A stretch of 64,000 nt of DNA, from the NCBI GenBank assembly GCA_029582165.1, contig CM055890.1, positions 5,827,787 to 5,891,786 on the forward strand. The letters are read 5' to 3'. Position 1 is the stretch's first letter. Every line of letters begins with the position of its first letter. Under the pieces are notes generated by a model. It was given only the letters and a program-made list of their open reading frames with translations. It was not told where the DNA came from and made no database searches. Shown here in pieces: positions 8,193-18,748 of this stretch. Source of the DNA: Portulaca oleracea (Eukaryota > Streptophyta > Magnoliopsida > Caryophyllales > Portulacaceae). The translations under genes were made by a program, and so were the position numbers.

Positions 8193-10207
8193 TCTGTAAG
8201 TGCCCCCACTCCCACTTTACTCTCTTCATTGATTTTATTTACACGGTTAATGTTAGATAAGTGTGGGGGGGTGCTTTATGGAAAAGTTGGGAGGTGTGTC
8301 GGTTAGTTGGTTTTGTTGAGTTCGTTGCCCCCATGGTTTGAGTTGTTTTGTTTTCATTGCTTCATCATTGGTTAGGCCGGTTATGAGAGTTGATTCACCC
8401 TCAATTCCCGCCTCAAACTAGTGAGATTCGGGGTTGAGGCTAGCTAGTGTCAATGTAAATACTGTGAATAGTTTGTCTTTTCTTTTGTTCTTTAGCTAGT
8501 GTCCTGTTTTTGTTTTTGTTCTTTTTTTTTCTTTATGCATGCGAACACTCACACTTATTATGTTTTTCTTGTTTATTCCTAACTCGAGTGTGATGTTTTC
8601 CTGGATCGCGGATTGGTTCGATATTTATTTGAAGACCCCGAGGTAACCTCTTTCCGCACTCTTTAAATGTATATATTGATCCTTGTTGCATGCTTGATTT
8701 TTCTTTTGGGTGGCGAGCCCCTTTGAGTGTTTGTGTTGGGATTATATTGCTGTTGGAGCCGTGTGGGCTCGGGTCGCCACCATTTGCTTGCTAGTTGTTT
8801 TGGTTGTTTGTCTTTGTAGGTTCTCTACCCCTTTTCTTGTGACACCTTCCCACAATGAGGACATTGTGGCGTTTTAAGAGTGGGGGGGGGGGAGATATTC
8901 TGTTTCAAGGGTAGATCACCTAGTAGTTTTGATCTTTGTTTTCTTAGTTTTTACTTAAAATTCGAAAAATTTTCGTGTGAAAAAGGAGGAAAAAGGGAGT
9001 GAAAAACCTTAAAAGTTTTTCTTTCAGTTTTGTTTTCGCTTTGTTTTTGCTTTGTTTCTTGGATCTTGTTGTCAAAATTGAGAAGCCGTTCTTATACTTC
9101 TTTAAAAGAAACCGGTCTGAGCATTTTCGACCCTGTCTCGGGTATGAGTCATGATTTATTACTTTAGATGTCCTTCATCAAGTGTCTAGTTAAAACCCCG
9201 ATTCCTTTCACGTTCTGGTTGAAGTCGGGAGATTCTAGGGGTTTGTGTCCGAGCTTGTTTTGCTTCTCTTTCTAGTAATGGCAAAGTCAAAAAGAAAGAA
9301 AAAGAAAGAAAAGCTACAATAACCGGATTAAGTGGAGCGTGTCGCTGAATGACATCAACCACAATACACTTAGCCAACCTACACAGGCCCGGTATTAGCG
9401 GTACGGCGCTATTACCCCTTAAGCTCCTCCCATATTGAATTCTCGGTGGAGGTGTGTATGGAAAAGACTGTGTTGGGAGGGTAAACCCCATATTTGGGCC
9501 GTCCAATTCCCGAAAGTAAGGCTAATACCGACCTATAAAAAGAAAAAGAAAAAAAAAAGAGAAAAAGAAAAAGCAATTTTGTTGGGATTACCCAACCCCA
9601 AAAAGAAAAGTTTGAGCGTTAATAAAGCGTGGGGCCTCTCCTTGCATCCTTGCATCATCTACGGCCCTCACCAAGCCAAGGGCGACCAAATGCGAGGAAG
9701 GGCAACACTTCTCTTGTTCGTTCCGTTGTTTTTGAGCTCGGGCATGAGTCCTTGGAGTCTTTTGGATTCAATTAGAACCCACTAGCACATACGCACATGG
9801 GGTTTTGCTTGACATTAGGTGTCGGACATCGAAAATCTCAAAGACTGACTTTTGCTTAAGATAGGTGTTTGTGAGACGCTCATAACGGTTCCTTTTGGAG
9901 GTTTAATAACGTTTTCCTAATTTAGGTTTCGAGATCTTTTGAAGCAAAGCTTTCGTTTTTCTTTTGTTTTTGTTTTTGTTTTCTTCTATTTTGTTTTCAC
10001 TTTCCCTCTCTCCTTTTTCTTTGGCTTTTGTGGGTATCGCCGCTACAAACCCTCACCAGTCCATCTCGTCCACCCGGGCTGCCAGGGGGTTCAAAGGGCT
10101 TGGTGCATACGCTCGTTTCCTCCCACGATAGAGGAGTTGGTATTTAGTTTTCTTATCTGTTTTGTTTTGTTTTGCTCGGGACGAGCAAAAGTTTAAGTGT
10201 GGGGGGG
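8193..10207 (+). other. A 3' untranslated module with repeated G-rich tracts
   Basis: About 2 kb without coding signal. Three G tracts occur: AAGTGTGGGGGGGTG at 8259, a longer one at 8876-8892, and the true polypurine tract at 10195-10207 touching the LTR. The stretch around 9340-9530 (CCCGGTATTAGCGGTACGGC and neighbours) and the end around GCTCGGGACGAGCAAA recur in B and, on the other strand, in E (57609-59000). This module therefore marks a family of elements probably served by one helper. Confidence 0.65.
10195..10207 (+). other. Polypurine tract of A
   Basis: AGTGTGGGGGGG directly abuts the TGTTTAGACC start of the 3' LTR. B has the same arrangement at 45980-45992. Confidence 0.8.
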
Positions 10208-11812
10208 TGTTTAGACCAAATTCTGTGTCTAAATACCGCCTAAATCCTTAGGCTTTAAACTCGTTTCGTGGTTTAATTTCATAAGTTTTTAATGAGTTTT
10301 GGTTATTTTTGTAGATTTAAGAGTTTTCGCCGAAAACGTAGCAAAACGGGCCTTTTTATAGCATTTTTGGTGATTTCCCGAACCGAGCCGGACCGGAAAC
10401 CGAGGCGGAGTCAACCCGGGACCACACTCCCAACCTTTGGTGCCAATTAGTGAAGTAACGCATGCTACGACCCTCAGATCGAGCGTTAGATGCTTCGGAA
10501 AGAAGGAAGAAACAAAGGGACGAAAAGAGTAGGGTAGCCCCCGCCACCCTGAGCGTAGCATTCGCTACCATAGGGGGTAGCGCCCGCCACCAGAGAGGTA
10601 GCACCCGCTACCTGTGCTCAAAGTCGGCAGGGATTGTCATCTGAGGAAGGTAGCGCCCGCTACCGTATGGGTTGCGCCCGCGACCTCCTGATCCCGAGTG
10701 AGACCGTGCCCACGGTCTCCCAGACCGTACCCACGGTCTCTCGAAGCTCGAAATCGACCGATCGTTTTCGCTGGACCGAACATGACCGTGGCCACGGTCT
10801 CCCTATGTCATGCGCGTGTTTTCGGCTTGAAGTGCTGCGTTTTGGCCAATGTTTTTCACTTGTATTTATATCCCTTGTGAACGATTTCTAAGGGGGAATC
10901 TAGGGTTAGACGTAGACATTATTTTCAGCTTGTAATTAGTGGTTTTTAGAGGGAGATTAGTGAGAGATTAATCTAGGGTTTTGGAGATTTATGTTTATTA
11001 TTGAAGATTTGGGTATCCAAACAATTGAAAGATTGTTGGATCATCTTTTTATTGCTTTCCTTGGTTCATCTACAGCATTTTGATAAGTATTCTCTGCCTT
11101 TAACTCTTTTATTAATTACCTTGCTAATTACTTTACTTGTTCTTAAATTGCTTTGCTTGCTATTTCATTGTTCTTGCTTGTTAATGGTTGGTTGATGTTA
11201 GAAATCATGTTTAGGGTTGGATTGGATGTTGTTAGCATAGTTAGTGTTATGATTAGTGGCTAGAAACCCTATGGGTTTGGGGTAATTAACGGTGTGAATG
11301 GGTGATTAGGTTTGGGTTAGCAATTTTAGTGAGTAATTAGTTGAGAAATCAACTTCCTAATCCTATCCTTCCCTCAAGTGGGATGTATTCGGGTGCGAAA
11401 GCATCCCGAATACATCTAACGCCTGTTGGAAGGTAGGAATTAGGATAGTTAGTATTCTAGTTCGCGAAAGCGAATAGAAACTAACTAGGAAATTCCGTTC
11501 CTTGAACTCCCCCGGGTCTGTCGATGGACTTTGGGGAAGTTAATCCGGACTATCCTTGAAAGAGGAAGCCCGGTGGGTATTTTCTAACGGAGTTACCATT
11601 TGATTTCCCCTTCTCGTTACTCTCTTGTTGCAAAACCCATTTCCTCATCCCCGTTTGCATCCCGAAAAGCCTCCGAAGCCCATTTTCCATTCCTTGACCG
11701 ACCTTAGCTTTGTTTCCTGCGTTGTGATCCTTTCAAACCAGTATCCTTACCTTAGCAATCTCATCCCGGCCGTTGACCTAGATTCTTTGACCAAGGCCGC
11801 CAGCTCCCTGAG
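10208..11812 (+). repeat. A 3' LTR, 3' end replaced by an inverted LTR piece
   Basis: Matches the 5' LTR from its first base to CAGCTCCCTGAG near 11811. The last ~50 bp of the LTR (to ACACA) are missing because sequence turns back into an inverted LTR copy. Dyad words here are the best preserved: starts at 10534, 10555, 10577, 10598, then 10650 and 10671, 10702 and 10723, and the perfect palindrome at 10784-10799. Within each sub-run spacing is 21-22 bp. TATA-like box at 10863-10870. Confidence 0.88.
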
Positions 11813-12323
11813 GGAGACCGTGGGCACGGTCTCACTCGGGATCAGGAGGTCGCGGGCGCGACCCATACGGTAGCGGGCGCTACCTTCCTCAGATGACAAT
11901 CCCTGCTGACTTTGAGCACAGGTAGCGGGTGCTACCTCTCTGGTGGCGGGCGCTACCCCCTATGGTAGCGGGTGCTACGCTCAGGGTGGCGGGGCTACCC
12001 TACTCTTTTCGTCCCTTTGTTTCTTCCTTCTTTCCGAAGCATGTAACGCTCGATCCGAGGGTCGTAGCATGCGTTACTTCACTAATTGGCACCAAAGGTT
12101 GGGAGTGTGGTCCCGGGTCGACTCCGCCTCGGTTTCCGGTCCAGCTCGGCTCGGGAAATCACCAAAAATGCTATAAAAGGCCCGTTTTGCTACATTTTCT
12201 GCGAAAACTCCAAAATCTACAAAAATAACTAAAACGCATTAAAAACTTATGAAATTAAACCACGAAACGAGTTTAAAGCCTAAGGATTTAGGCGGTATTT
12301 AGACACAGAATTGGGTCTAAACA
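11812..12323 (-). repeat. Inverted copy of the first ~510 bp of the A LTR
   Basis: Reverse complement of about 10208-10721, ending exactly at the LTR outer terminus (GGGTCTAAACA), followed by the TSD GTTTT. The junction lies in a short shared stretch, GGGAGA. It has its own few private changes but lacks the many private changes of the 3' LTR, so it is not a recent copy of that LTR. Right and left ends of the insertion are thus both U3 ends. Confidence 0.88.
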
Positions 12324-12328
12324 GTTTT
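12324..12328. other. Right target-site duplication of element A (GTTTT)
   Basis: Identical to 390-394. Confidence 0.8.
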
Positions 12329-12553
12329 GTAGAAGGGTAGGCAGACAAAAATCCAACCAAGGAACAGCATATGCACTTCAACACACATAAGAAAATAATG
12401 CACGATTTTGAGCTTCTCCATAAAAAGTAGCGATTTGAGGAAGGGATGACGCTTCTTTCTAGTGAAAAATTCATTAGGTACAAATAAATCCACATTGTCA
12501 AATTTCTGTCATGACATCTCCACATGTTTACCCGGATGCCAAAATAGAAAATT

Positions 12554-13220
12554 TTAAGTAGTCAAGATATTGTAGTCATGTGTAGTGTCTAAGTACTCGT
12601 CTTCAAGAACGGTTTCTACATCTTCAGCATCAACAATAGAGGGCATAATAGGAGGCAAACTAGGTACCATAACCTCTAAAGTTGTAGAACGACCTATGGC
12701 ACAAACTGAAAACATGGGAGGCTCAAAAGTACCGTCAGACAATATCAAATCCTCAACATTGGATATAGGATGAATAGATAAATTAGGAGGTAAATCAAGT
12801 AAGTCCGTATTGGAATGAATTTGATCACCCTTAGTATGAAGTATGAGTTGAAGATTGAACACAACTTATATTAGATGGAGGACTCACTTCCTTTCCTTCT
12901 TCCTTACTAGAACTTTCATGACTCTTGAATTGACTCACGATTCCATGAATCTCTACCTTAAGTGACTCTCGAAGATCATCTAGCCTAGAGGTAATTCTTT
13001 TGTCAAGTTCGAAGAAATCTTCCTCAATCTCTTTCTTCAAAGTGTCCATCTTCTCACCTATCCTTTTGTCATAGTCTTCAATGTTTGTCTCACGTCTCAT
13101 GACTCTTTCTAAGGACATCCATGTTTTAGGAAACATCATGTTGCAACCAGTAAAACAGCCCCAACAACAGCAGAACATAGCACCGTAACACAACACTGAA
13201 CAGCAGCAGAACAATGACAT
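12554..13220 (-). pseudogene. O interior ORF remnants with coiled coil
   Basis: Two minus-strand frames (12831-13220, 129 aa; 12554-12862, 102 aa) overlap in different registers, as expected for one reading frame broken by a frameshift. The upstream part has a heptad-rich charged segment (residues ~40-95, KRIGEKMDTLKKEIEEDFF) typical of a coiled coil. The first ~30 residues are Cys-rich and may be spurious. No retroviral domain is recognisable. It may be a minimal gag-like protein of the non-autonomous element or non-coding. Confidence 0.35.
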
Positions 13221-13343
13221 AGTAGCAGGGGCAGCAGCAAGTGATAGGGTTTTCTGGGCAGCAGGGTTTTTTTTTTTTTAAAGATAGGATGATAGCGAAA
13301 AAAAGAAAAAAAAGTTTATGTGAAGGCTCGGAATCAAGAACTT

Positions 13344-13399
13344 GCTTTGATACCAATTTGATAGAGAATGTGCTCTGATACCAATTTGATAGAGAATGA
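13344..13399 (-). repeat. 28-bp tandem duplication of primer site plus LTR end (O)
   Basis: GCTTTGATACCAATTTGATA at 13344 and GCTCTGATACCAATTTGATA at 13372 start two 28-bp units. Each contains the rc of the Met-type primer site and the LTR edge TGATAGAGAATG. Only the second joins the LTR; the first has one mismatch in the primer site. Confidence 0.7.
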
Positions 13400-13764
13400 G
13401 AAATAAATAAAAGCTAAATATAAGAATTCAACATCCCCCTGTTGAATTCAAGAGAAGAATTCAACATATCCCCGTGCTGGATTCAGGAAAAGATTAACAT
13501 CCCCGTGCCTAATCAGTAAGAATTCATGTATTCAATATTCAATATCAATGTAATGTAATGTGTATCATAAAGGCTAACAAAGACCTTATTTATAGGTATA
13601 TAACTTGCCTAATACTAAACCTAATAGAAATAGGAAACTAAAATAATAATCCTAAACAATTAAGGAAACTATAACATTCCTAATGAGAATAGGAAACTAT
13701 ATAATAAAACCATAAATCTACTAAATATTATAATTCATAAATATATTAATATGTATTTCTATCA
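13387..13764 (-). repeat. O 5' LTR (378 bp)
   Basis: TGATAGAGAATG...ATTTCTATCA on the plus strand; the minus-strand 5' LTR by primer-site position. Right flank AATTG. Confidence 0.85.
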
Positions 13765-14400
13765 AATTGTCACACCAAGCCCACAAAGCAAGGAAAGAAT
13801 CAAGTAATTCTAACAAACACAACTCCAAATGACAAAATAAATCAAACAAACATAATAAATTTTACAAAATTAGTTGTCACACAAGCCCACAAAAAACTAG
13901 CCACAAAGCTCTACAAATCTGACAAACATAATGAATCAAATAAATAAGTAACTGTCACACAAACCCAATCAAGCTCTACAAATTAGTTGCCAGAGTTCAA
14001 AGAATACAGACAGAACCAAGATTTGTTTGGGAATTACAAACAGAATAAATATTATAAAACTAGAACGAACATTAAAACAAATCGAATGAACATCAGAACA
14101 TAGAAATGGCATACAACAAAAATTAATTTAAGAAAAATCGACTAACAGTTAGAAGAAAAATGCAGACATAAAAATTGGATAACAAAAAATAATTCAGATC
14201 TGAAATTACAATTGAAGGAAAAAAATGACAAATTTGAATACGTATTGAATAACTGACAAAGAAATATGAAAACAAAATCAAATCTTGGAAGGAGTAGAGG
14301 ACGATCGTCGTCGACCGAGCGTGAGTGTGTGGACCACCGACTGACGCAGGACGACGTGGCGTCGCGAGTTGCAGAGCCTAGAAAAGAAAGAAACACAATA
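13765..14400. other. AT-rich spacer, no gene seen
   Basis: TTGTCACAC-A-AGCCCA-like phrases recur at about 13768, 13874 and 13947, and a GC-rich patch lies at 14290-14370. No coding signal and no recognised element. It may be older host sequence or decayed repeat. Confidence 0.4.
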
Positions 14401-14622
14401 TGAAGACAGAAACCAGCTCGTTGAGCTGTAGGAAAAGCAAAGGAAAGAGGGGAGACACAATATGAAGAATGAATGTGTTTTCATTGATTGAAGAGAGAAA
14501 CAGGAAAGAGCTATATAAAGACATACACCAAGGAACAAAACAAGAAAAGAAAGAAAAGAAAAGAAAACTAACAAACTTAACAAACTGAACTACCATAATA
14601 AATAAAATATACATCCTTAACA
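14401..14622 (-). repeat. Copia 3' LTR
   Basis: Same length as the right LTR, six transitions apart. Preceded on the minus strand by a purine tract ending in a run of G (14623-14640). Confidence 0.92.
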
Positions 14623-14633
14623 CCCCCCCCCCC

Positions 14634-15170
14634 TCAAATTGGAGGTGGGTGAACCCCCAATTTGCTCATAAGAGTATTGTGCTGAAAACCAGACAAGGGC
14701 TTGGTAAGAATGTCTGCGAGCTGTAAATTGGTGGATGTATGCTCTAGGGAAATGAGACCATCTGCCAGCTTCTGTCTAACATAGTGACAATCTATCTCTA
14801 TGTGTTTAGTGTGTTCATGAAACACAGGATTCCTAGCTATGTATATAGCTGCTTGGTTATCACATTTGAAAGGAATAGGGTCAAGTTGCTCAACTTCAAG
14901 CTCATGGAATAAACGACTAAGCCAAGCTAATTCAGCAACCATACGTTTGAGGCTCCTGTACTCAGCTTCAGTAGAGGATAGAGAAACTATAGGTTGCTTT
15001 TTAGATTTCCAGGAGACCAGAGTTCTTCCAAGAAAGACCAAAAAGCCACTAATTGATCTTCTGGTGTGCTTGCAGGCTCCCCAGTCAGAGTCACTATAAG
15101 CTCTGAGGCTGAATTCTTCTTCTTTGTGAATCAAGATACCTAGATTAGGATGTCCTTGGAGGTATCTCAA
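14634..15170 (-). pseudogene. Copia RNase H domain
   Basis: Open 178-aa stretch ending close to the 3' LTR. Contains the copia RNase H signatures: SDSDWGACKHTRRS near residue 28, SLSSTEAEYRSL near 65 with the catalytic Glu, CDNQAAIYIARNPVFHEHTK near 105 and the closing ADILTKPL. It is the C-terminal part of the gag-pol polyprotein, cut from the RT domain by frameshifts and a stop near 15222. Confidence 0.9.
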
Positions 15171-15387
15171 AGTGTGAATGGATGCTTTCCAATGCTGGTC
15201 AGTAGGTTGCTTGAGAAACTAGCTAAGATGTTGGACAGTGAAAGCAAGATCAGGTCTTGTATTCACCAAGAAATTTAGCTTTCCAACCAACTTTCTATAG
15301 GTAGTGGGATCTTCCAAGGGCGTTCATGTGTCAGGAGAGAGCTTAACATTAATATCCATTGGGCAGACAACAGTTTTTGAATGTTTA

Positions 15388-15627
15388 TTAAGAAATTCTT
15401 GAAGAAGCTCTTTGACAAAATTCCCTTGGGATAAGATAACTCCCTGAGGTGTGTGTTATTTCTAGTCCAAGGAAGTAATGAGTTGTTCCCAAGTCTTTAA
15501 TTTTGAAGGCTTTGTCTAAGTCTTCTTTCAGATTGGCTATTTCTTGATGGTTGCTTCCTGTGACCGAAATATCATCAACATATACAGCTAGATACACATA
15601 TTTGTCAGTGTCCTTTTTGTAGAGCAA
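15388..15627 (-). pseudogene. Copia reverse transcriptase, YVDD segment
   Basis: 79-aa open piece containing the RT active-site motif YVDD (residues ~16-19) and the following GLEITHTSGSY. It lies between the upstream RT piece and RNase H but in another frame. The catalytic pair is kept while the frame is not. Confidence 0.88.
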
Positions 15628-15710
15628 TGAATAATCATTCTCAGAATGTCTACACCCTCTTTTGTATAAAACTTCAGTTATTTTGGCATACCATTGCCTA
15701 GAATATTGTT

Positions 15711-16091
15711 TCAGTCCATAAATGGATTTTTTTTTAATTTACAAACAGCATTAGGTAGGCTAGAAGAAACTCCCTTTGGTAGATGCATATAGATTTCCTC
15801 ATGTAGATCACCATGGAGAAAAGCATTATTTACATCCAACTGTTGAAGGCACCACCCTTTCTTTACTGCCACTGATATTAATGCTCTTATTGTGGTCATT
15901 TTAACCACTGGAGAAAAAGTCTCATTGTAGTCTATGCCAGCTTTCTGAGTGAATCCCTTTGCTACAAGTCTTGCTTTGTATCTTTCAATGTTACCATCTA
16001 ACTTCCTCTTGAGTTTATACACCCATCTGCAATCAATAGCCTTTTTTGCCCTTTGGTAAAGAAACAATTTCCCAAGTGTTTGTATCAGCAA
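15711..16091 (-). pseudogene. Copia reverse transcriptase, N-terminal segment
   Basis: 126-aa piece carrying the copia RT entry motifs: [39 protein letters not shown] and [13 protein letters not shown], the last containing the first catalytic Asp. The frame is lost at an A-run near 15725 before the YVDD piece. Confidence 0.9.
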
Positions 16092-16374
16092 GAGCTTGCA
16101 GCTCTTGTTTCATGGCTTTTCTCCATTCTTCATGGGAATTGGCTTCATCATAGGTGCCAGGCTCTCTTTCAAACAGACAGGAAACCTGTGCCTAAAAAAC
16201 ACTATGTTTAGGAAAGTTTCTAGGTTCACAGTACAAATTTGTGATGCTTGAAAAACATGTATCATAATCTTTTAGGTGGGAAGGTTGTCTGTGAGCCCTT
16301 GTTGATCTTCTGACAGGTTGTATTGTGGTCTTTGTACTATCAGGTTCTCTTTCTTCCTTATTACTACAAATGAC

Positions 16375-17022
16375 CTATGCATCTTCTCTACAAGACTCAT
16401 TAAGCTCAAGGTGTGTAGTCTTTTCTATGTCAGTGGTAGGTGCTTCATCTGAATGATCAACAAACTCAAAAATATGATTTGTGTCAATATACTCATGGGA
16501 ACTGTTCATAAGAGAATCTGAAATGAGTGATTTTTGTTCTTTAAAAGGAAAGATGCTTTCATGAAAGATGACATCCCTAGAATATAAGAATTTTTTAGTG
16601 GAAATGGAGTACAGTTTGTATGCTTTCTTGCCTTGAGGGTATCTAAGGAATATGCATTTTTCTGCTCTAGGTTGGAATTTATGCCATCCTTGTTTAAGTG
16701 TGCTCATATAACAGAGACAACCAAAAGACCTTAAATGGTCATATGTGGGGTGCTTCTTAAATAAGATCTCATATGGTGTTTTATTCCTCAAAATAGAACT
16801 TGGTAATCTATTTATGAGATAAGTTGCAGTTAATATGATGTCCCCCCAAAACCTTAAGGGTAGGTTTGATTGAAACATTAAGCTCCTAGCCACTTCAAGG
16901 ATGTGTTTGTGTTTTCTTTCAACTATTCCATTTTGTTGTGGCCTTTGGGTACAGCTAGTCTCATGTAGGATGCCTTTCTGTTTGAAATATGTCACAACCA
17001 TCTCATTTTTCCCAATCTCCAA
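16375..17022 (-). pseudogene. Copia integrase, C-terminal half
   Basis: 215-aa open piece with the integrase catalytic-Glu region ([20 protein letters not shown], residues ~27-46). After it come the copia-typical [17 protein letters not shown] and a C-terminal region. Separated from the first integrase half by a frameshift near 17030. Confidence 0.9.
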
Positions 17023-17044
17023 AGCATTATCTGACCTTATTCTC

Positions 17045-17596
17045 TTAACTGTTTAGGTTAAATTGAGTCTTGGCCATGCGGACAAAAGACTGAATTAAGC
17101 CAAAGGCTTCATTCTTAGTACTCATTAGGTGAGTCCAAGTGCACCTACTGAAATCATCTACTATGGTTAGAAAATACTTATGTCCAGAATGAGTTGGGAC
17201 ATAAAAAGGCCCCCATGTATCTATATGAATTAATTCAAAGGGAGAAACAGTAGAAATGTTGCTTGAATGAAAAGGTAGGCAATGCTGTTTTGATTTTGGA
17301 TAAACATCACAAACAACTTGACCTTGCAAGGAAATGTTAGGTATTAATCTCATTTTATTGAGAGGTATATGTCCCAACCGAGCATGCCATACATCATTTT
17401 TTACTGCAGCTAAAGCACTACTATTACTGAAAGAGGGATTGTCCTGAGTCTTTGTGGCATGTTTTATCATATTATCATCCAAGAAATATAAGCCATGGGC
17501 TTCTTTACCAAGAACCAAAGGCCCCTTCACAAGAAGGCCTTGCAAAACACAGAAAGTCTTAGTGAAAGTTATGTGACATTGCAATTCTTGGCACAA
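17045..17596 (-). pseudogene. Copia protease tail, pre-integrase and integrase core
   Basis: 183-aa piece. Contains the zinc-binding pre-integrase motif WHARLGHIPLNKM, in which the usual second Cys pair is damaged (CDVYPKSKQHC), and the first two catalytic-core motifs (IDTWGPF, IVDDFSRCTWTH). Just upstream, in another frame, is a typical protease C-terminal stretch (LNVLTLKNVLYVPFFTFN) but not the catalytic DSGA part, which seems deleted between gag and here. Confidence 0.87.
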
Positions 17597-17663
17597 TTTC
17601 TTACTGAAATAAGATTAAAAGTAAAAAATGGCACATATAATACATTTTTCAAAGTCAGGACAT

Positions 17664-18722
17664 TTAAAAAGTGTAATTCCCCTTTATGTGTAACCTTGAC
17701 TTTGTTTCCATTTTGTAGTGTAATCTCCTTGGTCTACCCTGTTGCTTTTGTTGTCTATTCTGGTTTCTTGGATGATTAGGAGGAAAGACATGAAGCATGT
17801 AACATTTGTCAATTGTGTGGCCATTCTTCTTGCAATGATCACAAAATAAGGCTTTCTTGGTCTCATTTCTTCCCCTTTCATTTGTTGTTCTTGAAGAAAC
17901 ATTCTGATCATTTCTAGAAGCATAGAAGGTGGCAGATTCAGACAAAAACTGTTTGTTGTCATGAACCTGCCTTTGTTTTTCTTCTTGACTAAGAATAGCA
18001 TAAACTTGACTGAGAGAGGGAAGGGGAGACATCATTAAGATATTCCCTCGGACTGCTGTATAACTGTTATTCAACCCCATCAAGAACTGAAGTAGTTTCT
18101 GCTCCTCAAAATATTTTTCAATCTTCTTGTTGATCCTTGGCTTACATGTGCATTTTCCACACTGGCATCTTGGGAAATCACTTACGGACCCAGCTTCTTC
18201 CCACAATTTCTTTGCCTTTGTAAAATAGGTAGTTATATCCAGAGAATCTTGGGAAAGCTTGGAGACTTCCTGTTGTATTAAATAAAGTTTAGCCTTATTA
18301 TTTTGGCCAAACCTTTCAGACAATTCATTCCATAAATCTTGTGCCAATGTGGAGTAGAGCACACTGTCTCTTATGTTCTTGGACAGTGAGTTCAGTATCC
18401 AAGATAAAACCATATCATTTCCTCTCTTCCAATATGGAAGAAGAGGTGAATCCTCATCTGGCCTTGGTAAATATCCATCCACAAATGCAATCTTGTACTT
18501 GGCAGATAAGGCAATTGTAGCAGACCTCTTCCAAATGTCAAACTCTTCCCCATTGAAAGGCTCCGGAACTAGAGAGAGGCCAGGTTGATAAGATGGATGG
18601 ATGTACAAGGGATCATAAGGATCAATAATGGGTAATCTGCTTAGTGGTTTTGGAGATGGGGTAGTTGGGTTCCCTCTTCTAAAGTTTCTGGGGTTCCAGA
18701 CATGGCTGAGGTGTAGGATCAA
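17664..18722 (-). pseudogene. Copia gag with CCHC zinc knuckle
   Basis: 352-aa open frame starting 15-20 nt downstream of the PBS. N-terminus has the DPYDPLYIHPSYQPG motif of plant copia gag proteins, then an FNGEEFDIWKRS region and a UBN2-like helical core. A CCHC knuckle CDHCKKNGHTIDKC (C-X2-C-X4-H-X4-C) is near residue 297. Translation then slides into another frame. An alternative start ATGTCTGG sits near 18706 in a different frame, suggesting a frameshift close to the N-terminus. The true start is uncertain. Confidence 0.85.
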
Positions 18723-18736
18723 AGGATGTCAAGCCT

Positions 18737-18748
18737 GCTCTGATACCA
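18737..18748 (-). other. Copia primer-binding site (initiator Met tRNA type)
   Basis: rc of GCTCTGATACCA is TGGTATCAGAGC, directly after the 5' LTR on the minus strand. Confidence 0.9.

Larger units (their letters stand above)
395..12323 (+). mobile_element. Element A: Athila-like Ty3/gypsy element lacking RT, RNase H and integrase
   Basis: Order: 5' LTR (395-2046), Asp-type PBS, gag, protease, conserved stem-loop, T-rich then A-rich spacer, dyad-word array, leader with a candidate intron, envelope-position ORF, long 3' region, G-rich PPT, 3' LTR (10208 to about 11812), then an inverted copy of the first ~510 bp of the LTR. No RT, RNase H or integrase motif appears in any frame between protease and the second ORF, and sibling B has the same layout. 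The whole unit is flanked by the TSD GTTTT and sits in the interior of O. The two full LTRs differ at about 10 of 300 bases in the stretch compared by eye (1080-1380 against 10890-11190), so the insertion is moderately old. Confidence 0.9.
1..13764 (-). mobile_element. Element O: non-autonomous LTR retrotransposon, minus strand, split by element A
   Basis: Bases 1-284 match 13481-13764 over the same length, so both are copies of one LTR. The right copy is complete (13387-13764, 378 bp, TGATAGA...TCTATCA) and the left runs off the window. On the minus strand the right LTR is followed by an initiator-Met-type primer site (TGGTATCAGAGC), making it the 5' LTR. A short purine tract (rc of 285-294) precedes the left, 3' LTR. 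Once A (395-12323) is removed the interior is only about 1.2 kb (285-394 plus 12324-13386) with no polymerase, so O must borrow enzymes. Its outer TSD cannot be tested because the left end is outside the window. Confidence 0.85.

Noticed and set aside
14142..14623. Overlapping Leu/Phe/Ser-rich minus-strand ORFs
   Set aside because: Low-complexity translation of the copia LTR and its flank; the second LTR gives the same ORF (18719-18971).
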